35,016 nt of DNA. Origin: Acidobacteriota bacterium (GTDB lineage: Bacteria; Acidobacteriota; Vicinamibacteria; Vicinamibacterales; Fen-181). Location: assembly GCA_003170135.1 (NCBI GenBank), contig PMZR01000125.1, forward strand, positions 1 through 35,016. Direction: 5' to 3'. This document shows positions 15,587 to 23,031 of this stretch, piece after piece. Position 1 is the stretch's first letter; every line of letters starts with the position of its first letter. The position numbers were made by a program, and so were the translations under genes. Under the pieces are notes generated by a model that was not told the origin of the DNA, did not search any database, and saw only the letters and a list, made by a program, of their open reading frames with translations.

Positions 15587-16351
15587 CTATCCCCGCCAGC
15601 GCTCGCTGTCGACCGCCTTCGCGGTCAGAAACAGCCCGAACGTGATGAAACTCAGGTAGTAGACGAGGTGCTTCGTGTCGATGACGCCCTTGGTGAAATC
15701 CTCGAGGTGCGACGTGATCGACACGTAGGTGAGGACGGCGCCGATCTCCGGGCCCGCGAAGTTGCTCATCCAGTCCACGATCCAGAACAGCAGGAAGACC
15801 GTGAAGGTCAGCATGCCGGCGACGATCTGGTTCTTCGTGAAGCTGGAGATGAGCAGCCCGACCGCGATGAAGCAGCCGCCGAGCAGCAGCAGCCCCAGGT
15901 AGCCCGTGACGATCGGCTTCCATTCGGGATTGCCGTAGAGGAAGAGCAGGCCGACGTGGATGAGCGTGACGGCGAGCATGAGCGCGTAGAGCGCCATCGC
16001 GCCGAGGAACTTCCCCAGGATGATCTGCAGGTCGGAGAGCGGCGAGGTGAGCAGCAGTTCGATCGTGCCGGAGCGCTTCTCCTCGGAGTAGGTGCGCATG
16101 GTGATCATCGGCAGCACGAACAGGACGACCACCGCCGCGTTCTGGAAGACAACGCGGATCAACTGCTGGTTCACGTTGACGGGTCCGCCGCCCATCATCT
16201 GGCCCTGCATGCTCTGCGTCATGAACCAGTAGAGCATCGCCACGTAGAAATAGCCGAACAACAGGGCGAAAATCGCCAGCACCACGTAGGCGATCGGCGA
16301 GGCGAAGTAGGAGCGCAGCTCCTTCTGGGCGATGGCGACAATGTTACTCAT
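15587..16351 (-). CDS. ABC-2 type permease (GldF-like)
   Basis: This 254-residue membrane protein belongs to the ABC-2 family. It starts with the amphipathic segment IVAIAQKELRSYFASPIAYV, typical of GldF/NosY-like permeases, followed by about six hydrophobic helices and the EEKRSGTIELLLTSPLS coupling segment, which sits between the second and third helices and contacts the ATPase. The gene overlaps the ATPase stop by 8 nt (start 16351, stop 16344), so subunits are made together. Confidence 0.92.
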   Translation of the reverse strand: MSNIVAIAQKELRSYFASPIAYVVLAIFALLFGYFYVAMLYWFMTQSMQGQMMGGGPVNVNQQLIRVVFQNAAVVVLFVLPMITMRTYSEEKRSGTIELLLTSPLSDLQIILGKFLGAMALYALMLAVTLIHVGLLFLYGNPEWKPIVTGYLGLLLLGGCFIAVGLLISSFTKNQIVAGMLTFTVFLLFWIVDWMSNFAGPEIGAVLTYVSITSHLEDFTKGVIDTKHLVYYLSFITFGLFLTAKAVDSERWRG

Positions 16352-17312
16352 GGCTGCTCTCCGCGTGGCTGGCGTCCGCCGGCGCTTCCTCGGTGGTCAA
16401 CGAGAGGAAGATGTCCTCGAGGCTCATGCGCACGGGCCGAAGCTCCAGCAGTCCCCAGCCGCGGGTGATGACGGCGCGGGCCAGTTCCCGCCGCACGTCG
16501 TGGCCGCGCGCGGAGTCCACCTCATAGCCGGTGATACCGCCCTGGTGGTCGGCCGCCGCAACCCGGGTCACGCCCGGCACGTCGCCGAGGGCCGCCTCGA
16601 CGCCCGGTCCGCCATCCACCTGGACGTACATCGTCTCGGAGCCGCGCAGCCGCGAGGTCAGGTTGTCCGGCGTGTCGATGGCGACCACGCGTCCCTTGTT
16701 GATGATGACCACGCGCTGGCAGGTCTGCGAGACCTCGGGAAGGATGTGGGTGCTCAGAATGATCGTGTGATCCCCGGCCAGCCCCTTGATGAGTTCGCGC
16801 GTCTCGATGATCTGTTTCGGATCGAGCCCGGCGGTCGGCTCGTCGAGAATGAGGACGTCGGGATTGTGGATGAGCGCCTGCGCGAGGCCGACACGCTGGC
16901 GGAACCCCTTCGACAGCTTGCCGCAGTGGCGATCCGCGACCTCGGTCGTCCGCGTGCGGTCCATGACCGCGCCGACGCGCCGCGTGCGCTCGGGGGCGGG
17001 CACGCGCTTGATGCGGGCCACGAAGGTGAGGTACTCGCGCACGGTCATGTCCAGGTAGAGCGGGGGGGTCTCGGGCAGGTACCCGGTGCGCCGCTTGGCT
17101 TCGATCGGTTGTTCGAAGACGTCGAAGCCGGCCACCAGCGTCCGGCCCTTCGTGGCCGGCATATATCCGGTGAGCACGCGCATCGTCGTGGTCTTGCCGG
17201 CGCCGTTGGGTCCAAGGAATCCGAGGATCTCGCCGCGTTCGACGCGAAAGCTGATGTCGTCCACGGCGGTCACACGGCCGTACCGCTTGGTCAGGTGCTG
17301 GACGTCGATCAC
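16344..17312 (-). CDS. ABC transporter ATP-binding protein (GldA-like)
   Basis: The 322-residue ATPase has Walker A GPNGAGKTTT, the signature segment LSKGFRQRVGLAQAL, Walker B VLILDEPTAGLDP and the switch His in ILSTHILPE. A C-terminal extension of about 90 residues is common in CcmA/NatA-type exporters. It powers the GldF-like permease at the inner membrane. The GTG at 17312 is chosen: GGAG lies 8 nt upstream and homologues begin with IDVQHLTKRYG; the frame remains open another 93 nt upstream. This is the first gene of the five-gene minus-strand run. Confidence 0.93.
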   Translation of the reverse strand: MIDVQHLTKRYGRVTAVDDISFRVERGEILGFLGPNGAGKTTTMRVLTGYMPATKGRTLVAGFDVFEQPIEAKRRTGYLPETPPLYLDMTVREYLTFVARIKRVPAPERTRRVGAVMDRTRTTEVADRHCGKLSKGFRQRVGLAQALIHNPDVLILDEPTAGLDPKQIIETRELIKGLAGDHTIILSTHILPEVSQTCQRVVIINKGRVVAIDTPDNLTSRLRGSETMYVQVDGGPGVEAALGDVPGVTRVAAADHQGGITGYEVDSARGHDVRRELARAVITRGWGLLELRPVRMSLEDIFLSLTTEEAPADASHAESSHE

Positions 17313-17420
17313 GTTAATGGCTCCGCTGATTGAGCGTGGCAGGCCGGCCGGCGCGCGTCCGCTGGCGGATCCCGGCGCATCGGCGCCGGGCCGGGCATCG
17401 CGCACGAACGGTCACTGCGT

Positions 17421-17426
17421 ATTGTA
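17421..17426 (-). promoter_or_regulatory. Possible -10 of the ABC/GldG operon
   Basis: TACAAT (minus strand 17426-17421) is the best promoter-like word in the gap between the ABC operon and the divergent metal-sensor gene. It would give a leader of about 100 nt. No good -35 is visible, so confidence is low. The rest of 17313-17656 holds no recognisable gene. Confidence 0.35.
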
Positions 17427-17621
17427 CTGGTCAGGCAGGACGTACTTCCACGGCCTCTTAGATTACCTTGATTTCTCATACTAGTCGAACGCGAGGACCA
17501 AGGGCAAGGCTCCGGTGGCCTGGCTCGACACGGCCGGCCGAGGTGCCGTCCCGGGGCGCCTTTGCCGCAACCTGAGACTGAGACTCACCGGGCAACATGA
17601 CGAAAACGTAATCGTGACGCC

Positions 17622-17650
17622 TTGATCGGCGCCCGAATCGACTCTAAAAT
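17622..17650 (+). promoter_or_regulatory. Promoter of the cadC-like gene
   Basis: TTGATC (17622-17627), a 17-nt spacer and TAAAAT (17645-17650) form a good sigma-70 promoter. The ATG at 17657 is only 6 nt further, exactly where transcription should begin, so the mRNA is predicted to be leaderless. Confidence 0.75.
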
Positions 17651-17651
17651 G

Positions 17652-17677
17652 AACATATGAGCAAGAGCTCAATAGTG
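17652..17677 (+). promoter_or_regulatory. Candidate SmtB/CadC-type operator
   Basis: The inverted repeat TGAGC-AAGA-GCTCA (17658-17671) lies within AACATATGAGC...CTCAATAGTG, which resembles the 12-2-12 operators of SmtB/ArsR repressors. It straddles the predicted transcription start and the first codons, where a bound repressor would block RNA polymerase. The outer half-sites are weak. Confidence 0.45.
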
Positions 17678-18193
17678 AATACGACCGTGCCGCACGACGA
17701 CATCCCGCCGCGCCGGTCGGACGTCGCCGCCCCTCCCGCTCGCCGCGCGGGCTTCCACGCGCCCCCGTCGCGCATCGCCCGCGTCCGACGCCGGCTGCTC
17801 GACGAGCGCACGGGCGGGGCGCTGGCGGACATCTTCAAGGTCCTGGGCGACCTGACGCGGGTGCGCATCCTGGACGCGCTGGCACAGTCCGAGCTGTGCG
17901 TCTGCGATCTGGCGGCGCTGGTGGGCCAGAGCGAGTCCGCCGTGTCGCACCAGCTCCGCCTGCTTCGCAGCATGCGGGTCGTGCGGTCGCGGCGGGCCGG
18001 CCGCATGGTCTTCTACGCGCTCGACGACGAGCACGTCATGGGCCTGTTCGAGCAGGGGCTGCGGCACGTCGAGGAGACCGCGCCGCGCGTGTCGCCCGCG
18101 CCCCCGGCGCGCGGATCGTCCGGCGTGGACGGGACGGATCGCTCGCCGGCCCGGCCCCGGCGGGTGCCCCGGACACGGGCGGTCAAATCATGA
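17657..18193 (+). CDS. ArsR/SmtB-family metal sensor (CadC-like)
   Basis: This 178-residue winged-helix repressor carries both known metal sites of the family: the alpha3 metal box ELCVCDL (Cys81, Cys83) and the alpha5 zinc site D124-x-H126-x10-H137-x2-E140 (DDEH ... HVEE). The recognition helix is SESAVSHQLRLLRSM. It should repress its own operon and release DNA on binding Zn, Cd or Pb. A 40-residue N-terminal tail and a Pro/Arg-rich C-terminal tail flank the domain. The stop overlaps the ATG of the metal-pump gene (ATGA at 18190), consistent with co-regulation. Confidence 0.92.
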   Translation: MSKSSIVNTTVPHDDIPPRRSDVAAPPARRAGFHAPPSRIARVRRRLLDERTGGALADIFKVLGDLTRVRILDALAQSELCVCDLAALVGQSESAVSHQLRLLRSMRVVRSRRAGRMVFYALDDEHVMGLFEQGLRHVEETAPRVSPAPPARGSSGVDGTDRSPARPRRVPRTRAVKS

Positions 18194-20343
18194 GAGCCGG
18201 CAGGGCGCGGCAGGCGTGCCCCGTGTGCGAGGTGCACGCCGAATCGGTCTTCAAGATCGAGGGCATGGACTGCCACGACGAGGTCGCCATCCTGGAGCGG
18301 CGCCTGAAGCCGCTGCCGGGCCTGGAGGGCGTGTCGGCCGATGTCCTTGGCCAGCGCCTCCGGATCACCTACGACGCCGCCCGCCTCGACGCGTCTGCGA
18401 TCACGGACGCCGTCGCCCAGACCGGGATGCGCGCGTGGCTCGAACACGAGGAGCCGGTCGGCCTGGCGGCGGCGGCGACGGCGCGCCGGCAGCTGCTTGT
18501 CATCATCTCGGGACTCACGCTCGCCGCCGGCCTCACCCTCCGGTGGTTCGGGCTGCCCGCGCCGCTGGTCATCGCGCTGTTCGGGCTGTCGGTCGCGAGC
18601 GGCGGCATCTACACCGCCCGTCGCGCCTTCTCGGCGGCGCGCGGCTTCTCGCTCGACATCAACGCCCTGATGCTCATCGCCGTCGTCGGCGCGATGGCGA
18701 TCGGGGAGTGGGACGAGGCGGCGACGGTCATCTTCCTCTTCGCCCTCGCGCAGTTCCTCGAGTCGCGCAGCATGGAGCGGGCGCGCCATGCCATCCGCGC
18801 GCTGATGGAGCTGGCGCCCAGCGAGGCGCTGGTGCGCCGCCATGGCGAGGAGCAGCGCGTCAAGGTGGACGAGGTCGCGGTCGGCGAGACGATGGTGATT
18901 CGGCCCGGCGAGAAGATCCCGCTCGACGGCGTCGTCATCGCGGGCGACAGCGCCGTCAACCAGGCGCCGATCACCGGCGAATCGGTGCCCGTCGCCAAGC
19001 AGGCTGGCCGCCGGGACGAGGTGTTCGCGGGCACGATCAACGGTCGCGGCGCGCTCGAAGTGTCGGTCACCCGCCTGCGGCGCGACACGACGATGGCGCG
19101 CATCATCAACCTGGTCGAAGTGGCGCAGGCGCAGCGCGCGCCGTCGCAGACCTTCGTCGAGCGGTTCGCGCGCTACTACACCCCGGCGGTCATCGTGCTT
19201 GCGGCCGCCGTCGCGATCGGCCCGCCGGTCTTCGCGGGACAGCCATTTGCCTCCTGGTTCTACCGGGCGCTCGTGCTGCTGGTGATTTCCTGCCCGTGCG
19301 CGCTCGTCATCTCGACGCCGGTGTCGATCGTCTCGGCGCTCGCGGCCGCCGCCCGCCAGGGCGTGCTCATCAAGGGCGGCGTCCACCTCGAGCGTACCGC
19401 GCGCGTGCGCTGCGTCGCGTTCGACAAGACGGGGACGCTGACCATCGGACGGCCGGAGGTCGTCGAGATTGTCTCCGTGAATGGCGCCAGTCCGTCCGAG
19501 ATCCTCCGCATCGCGGCCGCCCTGGAATCGCGGTCCGAGCACCCGATCGGCGAGGCGATCGTGCGCCGCGCCGTGGCCGACGGGCTCGCGGCGGCGGCGG
19601 GCGATCGGTTCCAGGCGCTGCCCGGACGCGGCGCCGAAGCCCGCGTGGACGGCGAGATGGCCCTCATCGGCAACCACCGGCTGTTCGAGGAGCGCCATCT
19701 GTGCACGCCGGCGATCGACGCGGAACTGGATCGGCTGGCGGCGTCCGGGTGCACGGCGGTGCTGCTCGCGCGGCGGCACGAGACGATCGGCGTGCTCGGC
19801 GTCGGCGATGCGATCCGCCAGGCCGGCCGGGACGCGATCGACCGACTGCGGCAGGAGGGGGTCGAACGGGTGGTGATGCTGACCGGCGACAACGTCATTG
19901 CGGCGCGGGCGATTTCGCACGCGCTCGGCATCGACGAGTTCCGGGCGGAACTGCTGCCCGAGGACAAGGTCGCGGCGGTGCAGGAGCTGAAGCGGCGTCA
20001 CGGGACGGTCGCGATGGTCGGCGACGGCGTCAACGACGCGCCGGCGCTGGCCGCGGCGGACGTGGGCATCGCGATGGGCGTGGCCGGCACCGACGCCGCG
20101 CTCGAAACGGCGGACGTGGCGCTGATGGCCGACGATCTGCTCAAGCTGCCGTTCGTGTTCCGCCTGAGCCGACAAACGGTGCGCAACATCAAGGTGAACC
20201 TCGCCGTGGCGATCGGTTTGAAGGCCACCTTCCTCGTGCTGGGCGTGGCGGGCCTCGCGACGCTCTGGATGGCCGTCGTCGCCGACATGGGCGCGTCGCT
20301 GCTCGTGATCGGGAACGGCCTGAGGCTGCTGAGGACGGACTAA
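18190..20343 (+). CDS. cadA: Heavy-metal P1B-type ATPase (Zn/Cd/Pb exporter)
   Basis: The 717-residue pump exports soft divalent metals across the inner membrane. In order: an N-terminal CPVC pair (residues 10-13), a heavy-metal-associated domain with GMDCHDE (about 25-31), membrane helices, the TGES phosphatase loop (PITGESVPV), the channel motif SCPCALV, the phosphorylation site DKTGT, the SEHPIGEAI motif of P1B pumps and GDGVNDAPAL. The CPC motif and pairing with a CadC-like sensor indicate Zn, Cd or Pb rather than Cu. The start at 18190 is fixed by the 4-nt overlap with the sensor gene; the frame extends upstream but only inside that gene. Confidence 0.95.
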   Translation: MRAGRARQACPVCEVHAESVFKIEGMDCHDEVAILERRLKPLPGLEGVSADVLGQRLRITYDAARLDASAITDAVAQTGMRAWLEHEEPVGLAAAATARRQLLVIISGLTLAAGLTLRWFGLPAPLVIALFGLSVASGGIYTARRAFSAARGFSLDINALMLIAVVGAMAIGEWDEAATVIFLFALAQFLESRSMERARHAIRALMELAPSEALVRRHGEEQRVKVDEVAVGETMVIRPGEKIPLDGVVIAGDSAVNQAPITGESVPVAKQAGRRDEVFAGTINGRGALEVSVTRLRRDTTMARIINLVEVAQAQRAPSQTFVERFARYYTPAVIVLAAAVAIGPPVFAGQPFASWFYRALVLLVISCPCALVISTPVSIVSALAAAARQGVLIKGGVHLERTARVRCVAFDKTGTLTIGRPEVVEIVSVNGASPSEILRIAAALESRSEHPIGEAIVRRAVADGLAAAAGDRFQALPGRGAEARVDGEMALIGNHRLFEERHLCTPAIDAELDRLAASGCTAVLLARRHETIGVLGVGDAIRQAGRDAIDRLRQEGVERVVMLTGDNVIAARAISHALGIDEFRAELLPEDKVAAVQELKRRHGTVAMVGDGVNDAPALAAADVGIAMGVAGTDAALETADVALMADDLLKLPFVFRLSRQTVRNIKVNLAVAIGLKATFLVLGVAGLATLWMAVVADMGASLLVIGNGLRLLRTD

Positions 20344-20361
20344 GGCAGGGGCAAAGCCAAG

Positions 20362-20388
20362 CCTCGCCCGGCGCGCCGCGCGCCGAGG
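20362..20388. terminator. Hairpin between convergent cadA and CNNM/CorC genes
   Basis: CCTCG (20362-20366) pairs with CGAGG (20384-20388), and inside GCGCG pairs with CGCGC around a CCG loop. It lies between two convergent genes and may end transcription from both sides, although there is no T run. Confidence 0.45.
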
Positions 20389-20410
20389 TCAACTGAAGCG
20401 AACTTCGCGA

Positions 20411-21760
20411 TCAATTCCCGGGGCGATCAGAGGCTCGACGACCGTACGCGCCGGGCGCGGGCGTCTGCGCCGGCGGCGTGATCAGCACACGCGCCACCCG
20501 CAGCCCGTCGAGCGCCTCGACGCGCAGCGTCCGGCCCTCCACCTCGATGGCGTCGCCGATGCGGGCGCGCCGCCCCAGGCGGCCGAGCACGTAGCCGCCC
20601 ACGGTGTTGTAGGCGGCCTCGTCCATGTGAAGGCCGAACCGATCGTTCACGTCCGCCACGAGCACGAGGCCGTCGACCATGGCGCCCCCGTCCGACAACA
20701 GCCGGATGCGCGCGCCGCCCGGGTTGAGCTCGCTGACGACCTCGCCCACGATCCGTTCCATCAACGCTTCGAACGTGACCATGCCCGCCGTACTGCCGTA
20801 CTCGTCGATCACGATCGCCAGGTGCATGCGCTCGCTGCGCATCTCGCCCAGCAAGTCATCGGCCTTCATCGTTTCGGGCACGGTCAGCACGTCGCGGACG
20901 AACGCCGTGAGGCTGAACTGCGCGGCCGGGATGGCGCACGCGCGGAACAGCATCGTGACGGGCACGACGCCTGCGATGTCGTCCAGGCTGTCGCGGTACA
21001 CCGGCAGCCACGGGGAGGGCAGGCGCTGGATCGCTTCCGCGACTTCCGCGAGCGTGGCCGTTGCCGGCACCGCCACCATCTCGGTCCGGGGGATCATCAC
21101 CTGCGCCGCTGTCAGGTCGGCGAACTCGAAGACGCGGTGGAGCATCTGCTCCTCGCCTTCTTCCAGGACCCCCGCCTCCTGGCTGGCCGTCACCAGCATC
21201 TTCAGCTCTTCCTCCGAGTGCACGAGCGAGAGGCGGCTCGGCGCCTTGAGGCCAAGCGCGCGCACGACGCCGCGCCCCATCGCGTTCAGCAGCGTGATGA
21301 ACGGCCAGAAGATGATCATGAACAGCTGGGTGGGCTTGGCCACGATCAAGGCCGTGCGCTCGGCGTGCTGGAGGGCGATTGTCTTGGGCGCCAGCTCGCC
21401 CAGGACGATGTGCAGCGCCGTGATGAGCGCGAAGGCGAGCGCCGTCGCGATTGTGTGAGCGGCGGCGAACCCCAGGTACGGTTCGATGACGCTCGCCACG
21501 GTCGGCTCGCCGAGCCACCCCAGCCCGATGCTCGCCATCGTGATGCCGAGTTGGGTGGCCGCAATGTAACTGGCCGGTTCCGCGGCCGCCCGCCGCACGG
21601 TGCGAGCGAGCCGGTTCCCCTCGGCCACGAGCTGGTCGAGCCGCGTCTTGCGCACCGTGACGAGGGCGAATTCGGCCGTGACGAAGAAGCCGTTGGCCAA
21701 GACCAGCGCCAGGACCACGGAAAGTCGTATCCCGACGTCGAACGCCGACAGATGCACCAT
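20411..21760 (-). CDS. CNNM/CorC-family membrane protein (DUF21-CBS-CorC)
   Basis: The 449-residue protein has an N-terminal DUF21/CNNM membrane domain (about residues 8-180: VVLALVLANGFFVTAEFALV, then ASIGLGWLGEP), two CBS domains (the first begins near RVFEFADLTAAQVMIPRTEMVAV; the EYGSTAGMVTFEALMERIVGE segment is in the second) and a C-terminal CorC_HlyC domain (VADVNDRFGLHMDEAAYNT, then GRLGRRARIGDAIEVEGRTL). Members are implicated in Mg2+ or Co2+ homeostasis; the haemolysin label in databases is historical. The start at 21760 follows a clear promoter at 21834-21805; the longer frame upstream would run through that promoter. Confidence 0.9.
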   Translation of the reverse strand: MVHLSAFDVGIRLSVVLALVLANGFFVTAEFALVTVRKTRLDQLVAEGNRLARTVRRAAAEPASYIAATQLGITMASIGLGWLGEPTVASVIEPYLGFAAAHTIATALAFALITALHIVLGELAPKTIALQHAERTALIVAKPTQLFMIIFWPFITLLNAMGRGVVRALGLKAPSRLSLVHSEEELKMLVTASQEAGVLEEGEEQMLHRVFEFADLTAAQVMIPRTEMVAVPATATLAEVAEAIQRLPSPWLPVYRDSLDDIAGVVPVTMLFRACAIPAAQFSLTAFVRDVLTVPETMKADDLLGEMRSERMHLAIVIDEYGSTAGMVTFEALMERIVGEVVSELNPGGARIRLLSDGGAMVDGLVLVADVNDRFGLHMDEAAYNTVGGYVLGRLGRRARIGDAIEVEGRTLRVEALDGLRVARVLITPPAQTPAPGAYGRRASDRPGN

Positions 21761-21804
21761 ATGGTTGTTGGTTGTCGGAGCGACGCGCCAACCCTCCGTC
21801 CGCG

Positions 21805-21834
21805 ACTGTACGGAGGTGGGGGGAGGCGTGTCAA
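21805..21834 (-). promoter_or_regulatory. Promoter of the CNNM/CorC gene
   Basis: On the minus strand TTGACA (21834-21829), an 18-nt spacer and TACAGT (21810-21805) form a near-consensus promoter. The predicted RNA start is about 40 nt before the ATG at 21760. Confidence 0.75.
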
Positions 21835-21899
21835 TTGGACGGCGAAACGGATCGCCGGGGGGCACGCAGGCCGGCGTCAGGTGGAATCCGGGCGGCCGG

Positions 21900-22628
21900 T
21901 CAGCGTTTCTTGTCGGCGAAGAACTGGGAATCGACGAAATCGTCGAGGGCCGCCTGGTCGGCGGGCTCGACCCGTTCGTATTGCACGCCCATCCCGACCC
22001 GGCGATCGCTCCACACGATGCGTCCCTCGGCATCCACGTCCCGCTTCGAGCCGGGCAGCCGGAAGCGGACCCGGACCTTGGCCGCCGGCTCCAGCGGGCT
22101 CATCGTGCGGATCCCGATGCCGCCCTTGCCGACGTTCAAGGTGAGGGCGGTGGCGATGGTGTCGCCGAATCGATACGCGACCGGGATCCCGACCATGACC
22201 CGCTGGCTGGACCGTCGGTTGAAATTGTCCGGGAACAGGTGCGGGGCGAGCGCGGGCAGGATGTGGTGGACGGCGCTGTACTCGTTCACGTACCCGGCGA
22301 CGCCGAGGCCCGAGAGCTGCCGGACTTCTTCGGCATTGGCGATGGTTCCACTGAAGACCACGATCGGCAGCTTGCCGCTGTCGAGCCGCCGGATCCCGCG
22401 AACCAGTTCCACGCCGGCGGCGTGCGGCAGGCGCAGGTTGACCACCAGGAGGTCGATCGCGGGCAGGTCGGCCCGCACCCGGGCGAGCAGCTCCGCCGCG
22501 CTCTTGACCGCGACGGCCCGGTGGCCCGCACCCTGCAACGCGTTCCGGAAACGGTCGCGGACAAACGCGGTGTCGTCGGCGATGAGCACGGTTTTGGCGG
22601 CAGCGGCCGCAGGAAGAGCGGTCATCAT
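21900..22628 (-). CDS. Pseudo-receiver-PilZ protein
   Basis: The 242-residue protein joins an N-terminal response-regulator receiver domain (about 12-130) to a C-terminal PilZ domain (about 137-240). The receiver has the acidic pair D18-D19 (IADDTAFVR) and the Ser of VVFSGT, but the phospho-acceptor Asp is replaced by Asn64 (LLVVNLRLP), and the conserved Lys is not present (GYVNEYS). PilZ has R139-x3-R143 (RSSQR) but N165-x-G instead of the usual (D/N)-x-S-x-x-G, so c-di-GMP binding is uncertain. It probably acts as a phosphorylation-independent output or adaptor protein. The start is one of two adjacent ATGs (22628 or 22625). Confidence 0.85.
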   Translation of the reverse strand: MMTALPAAAAAKTVLIADDTAFVRDRFRNALQGAGHRAVAVKSAAELLARVRADLPAIDLLVVNLRLPHAAGVELVRGIRRLDSGKLPIVVFSGTIANAEEVRQLSGLGVAGYVNEYSAVHHILPALAPHLFPDNFNRRSSQRVMVGIPVAYRFGDTIATALTLNVGKGGIGIRTMSPLEPAAKVRVRFRLPGSKRDVDAEGRIVWSDRRVGMGVQYERVEPADQAALDDFVDSQFFADKKR

Positions 22629-22669
22629 TGGGATGTATCGGAAGACTACAAACGCAACGTTAGGGCCGA

Positions 22670-22699
22670 TTGCACAATCATCGAACCTTCCCCTATAAT
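22670..22699 (+). promoter_or_regulatory. Promoter of the lysW-like/larE-like operon
   Basis: TTGCAC (22670-22675), an 18-nt spacer and a perfect TATAAT (22694-22699) form a strong promoter. The predicted leader is about 90 nt and ends in a strong AGGAGG ribosome site. Confidence 0.75.
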
Positions 22700-22794
22700 C
22701 CGGGCCTCTTGCCGAGCCATCTTGCAAAATGCCCGCGACTCGTGGAAAGTAGAATCGCGAGTTGAAACCGTGAATGCCCAATCCAGGAGGGGGT

Positions 22795-23031
22795 ATGGCC
22801 ATCTGCCCCGAGTGTGACGCCGAGATCGAAGTCGACGAATACGACGTCGACAAGGGCGACCTGCTCAGCTGCCCCGACTGCGGCTCGAGCCTCGAGGTGA
22901 CCAACACGTCGCCGATCGAGCTTGACCTCGCGTCCGACGACGACGAGGACGAAGACGACGAGGACGACCTCGACGACGAGGACGACGAGGACGACGATGA
23001 GGACGAGGACGAAGAGGACATTGACGAGTGA
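22795..23031 (+). CDS. LysW-like zinc-ribbon protein with poly-Asp/Glu tail
   Basis: The 78-residue protein has two CPxC knuckles (C4-P-E-C7 and C26-P-D-C29) forming a zinc ribbon similar to LysW, the amino-group carrier protein of lysine/arginine biosynthesis, including the ELxxExxDVDKGDLLxCPDCG spacing and the SxLEV strand. LysW normally ends in EDWGE with a terminal Glu that carries the substrate; here residues 48-78 are 29 Asp/Glu out of 31, ending in IDE. No lysine-pathway gene is nearby; the gene overlaps the larE-like gene by 4 nt. Its role may be as a scaffold, carrier or metal-binding partner for that enzyme (inference). The ATG at 22795 follows AGGAGGGGG at a good distance. Confidence 0.85.
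   Translation: MAICPECDAEIEVDEYDVDKGDLLSCPDCGSSLEVTNTSPIELDLASDDDEDEDDEDDLDDEDDEDDDEDEDEEDIDE

Noticed and set aside
18013..20175. 720-codon minus-strand frame opposite the metal ATPase
   Set aside because: It is rich in Arg/His/Asp with no domain or signal, and the opposite strand encodes a textbook P-type ATPase.
22936..23031. Acidic tail of the LysW-like protein as a frameshift artefact
   Set aside because: The tail ends in a stop that overlaps the next gene's start in the usual 4-nt way, and only this frame gives the zinc-ribbon in front of it.
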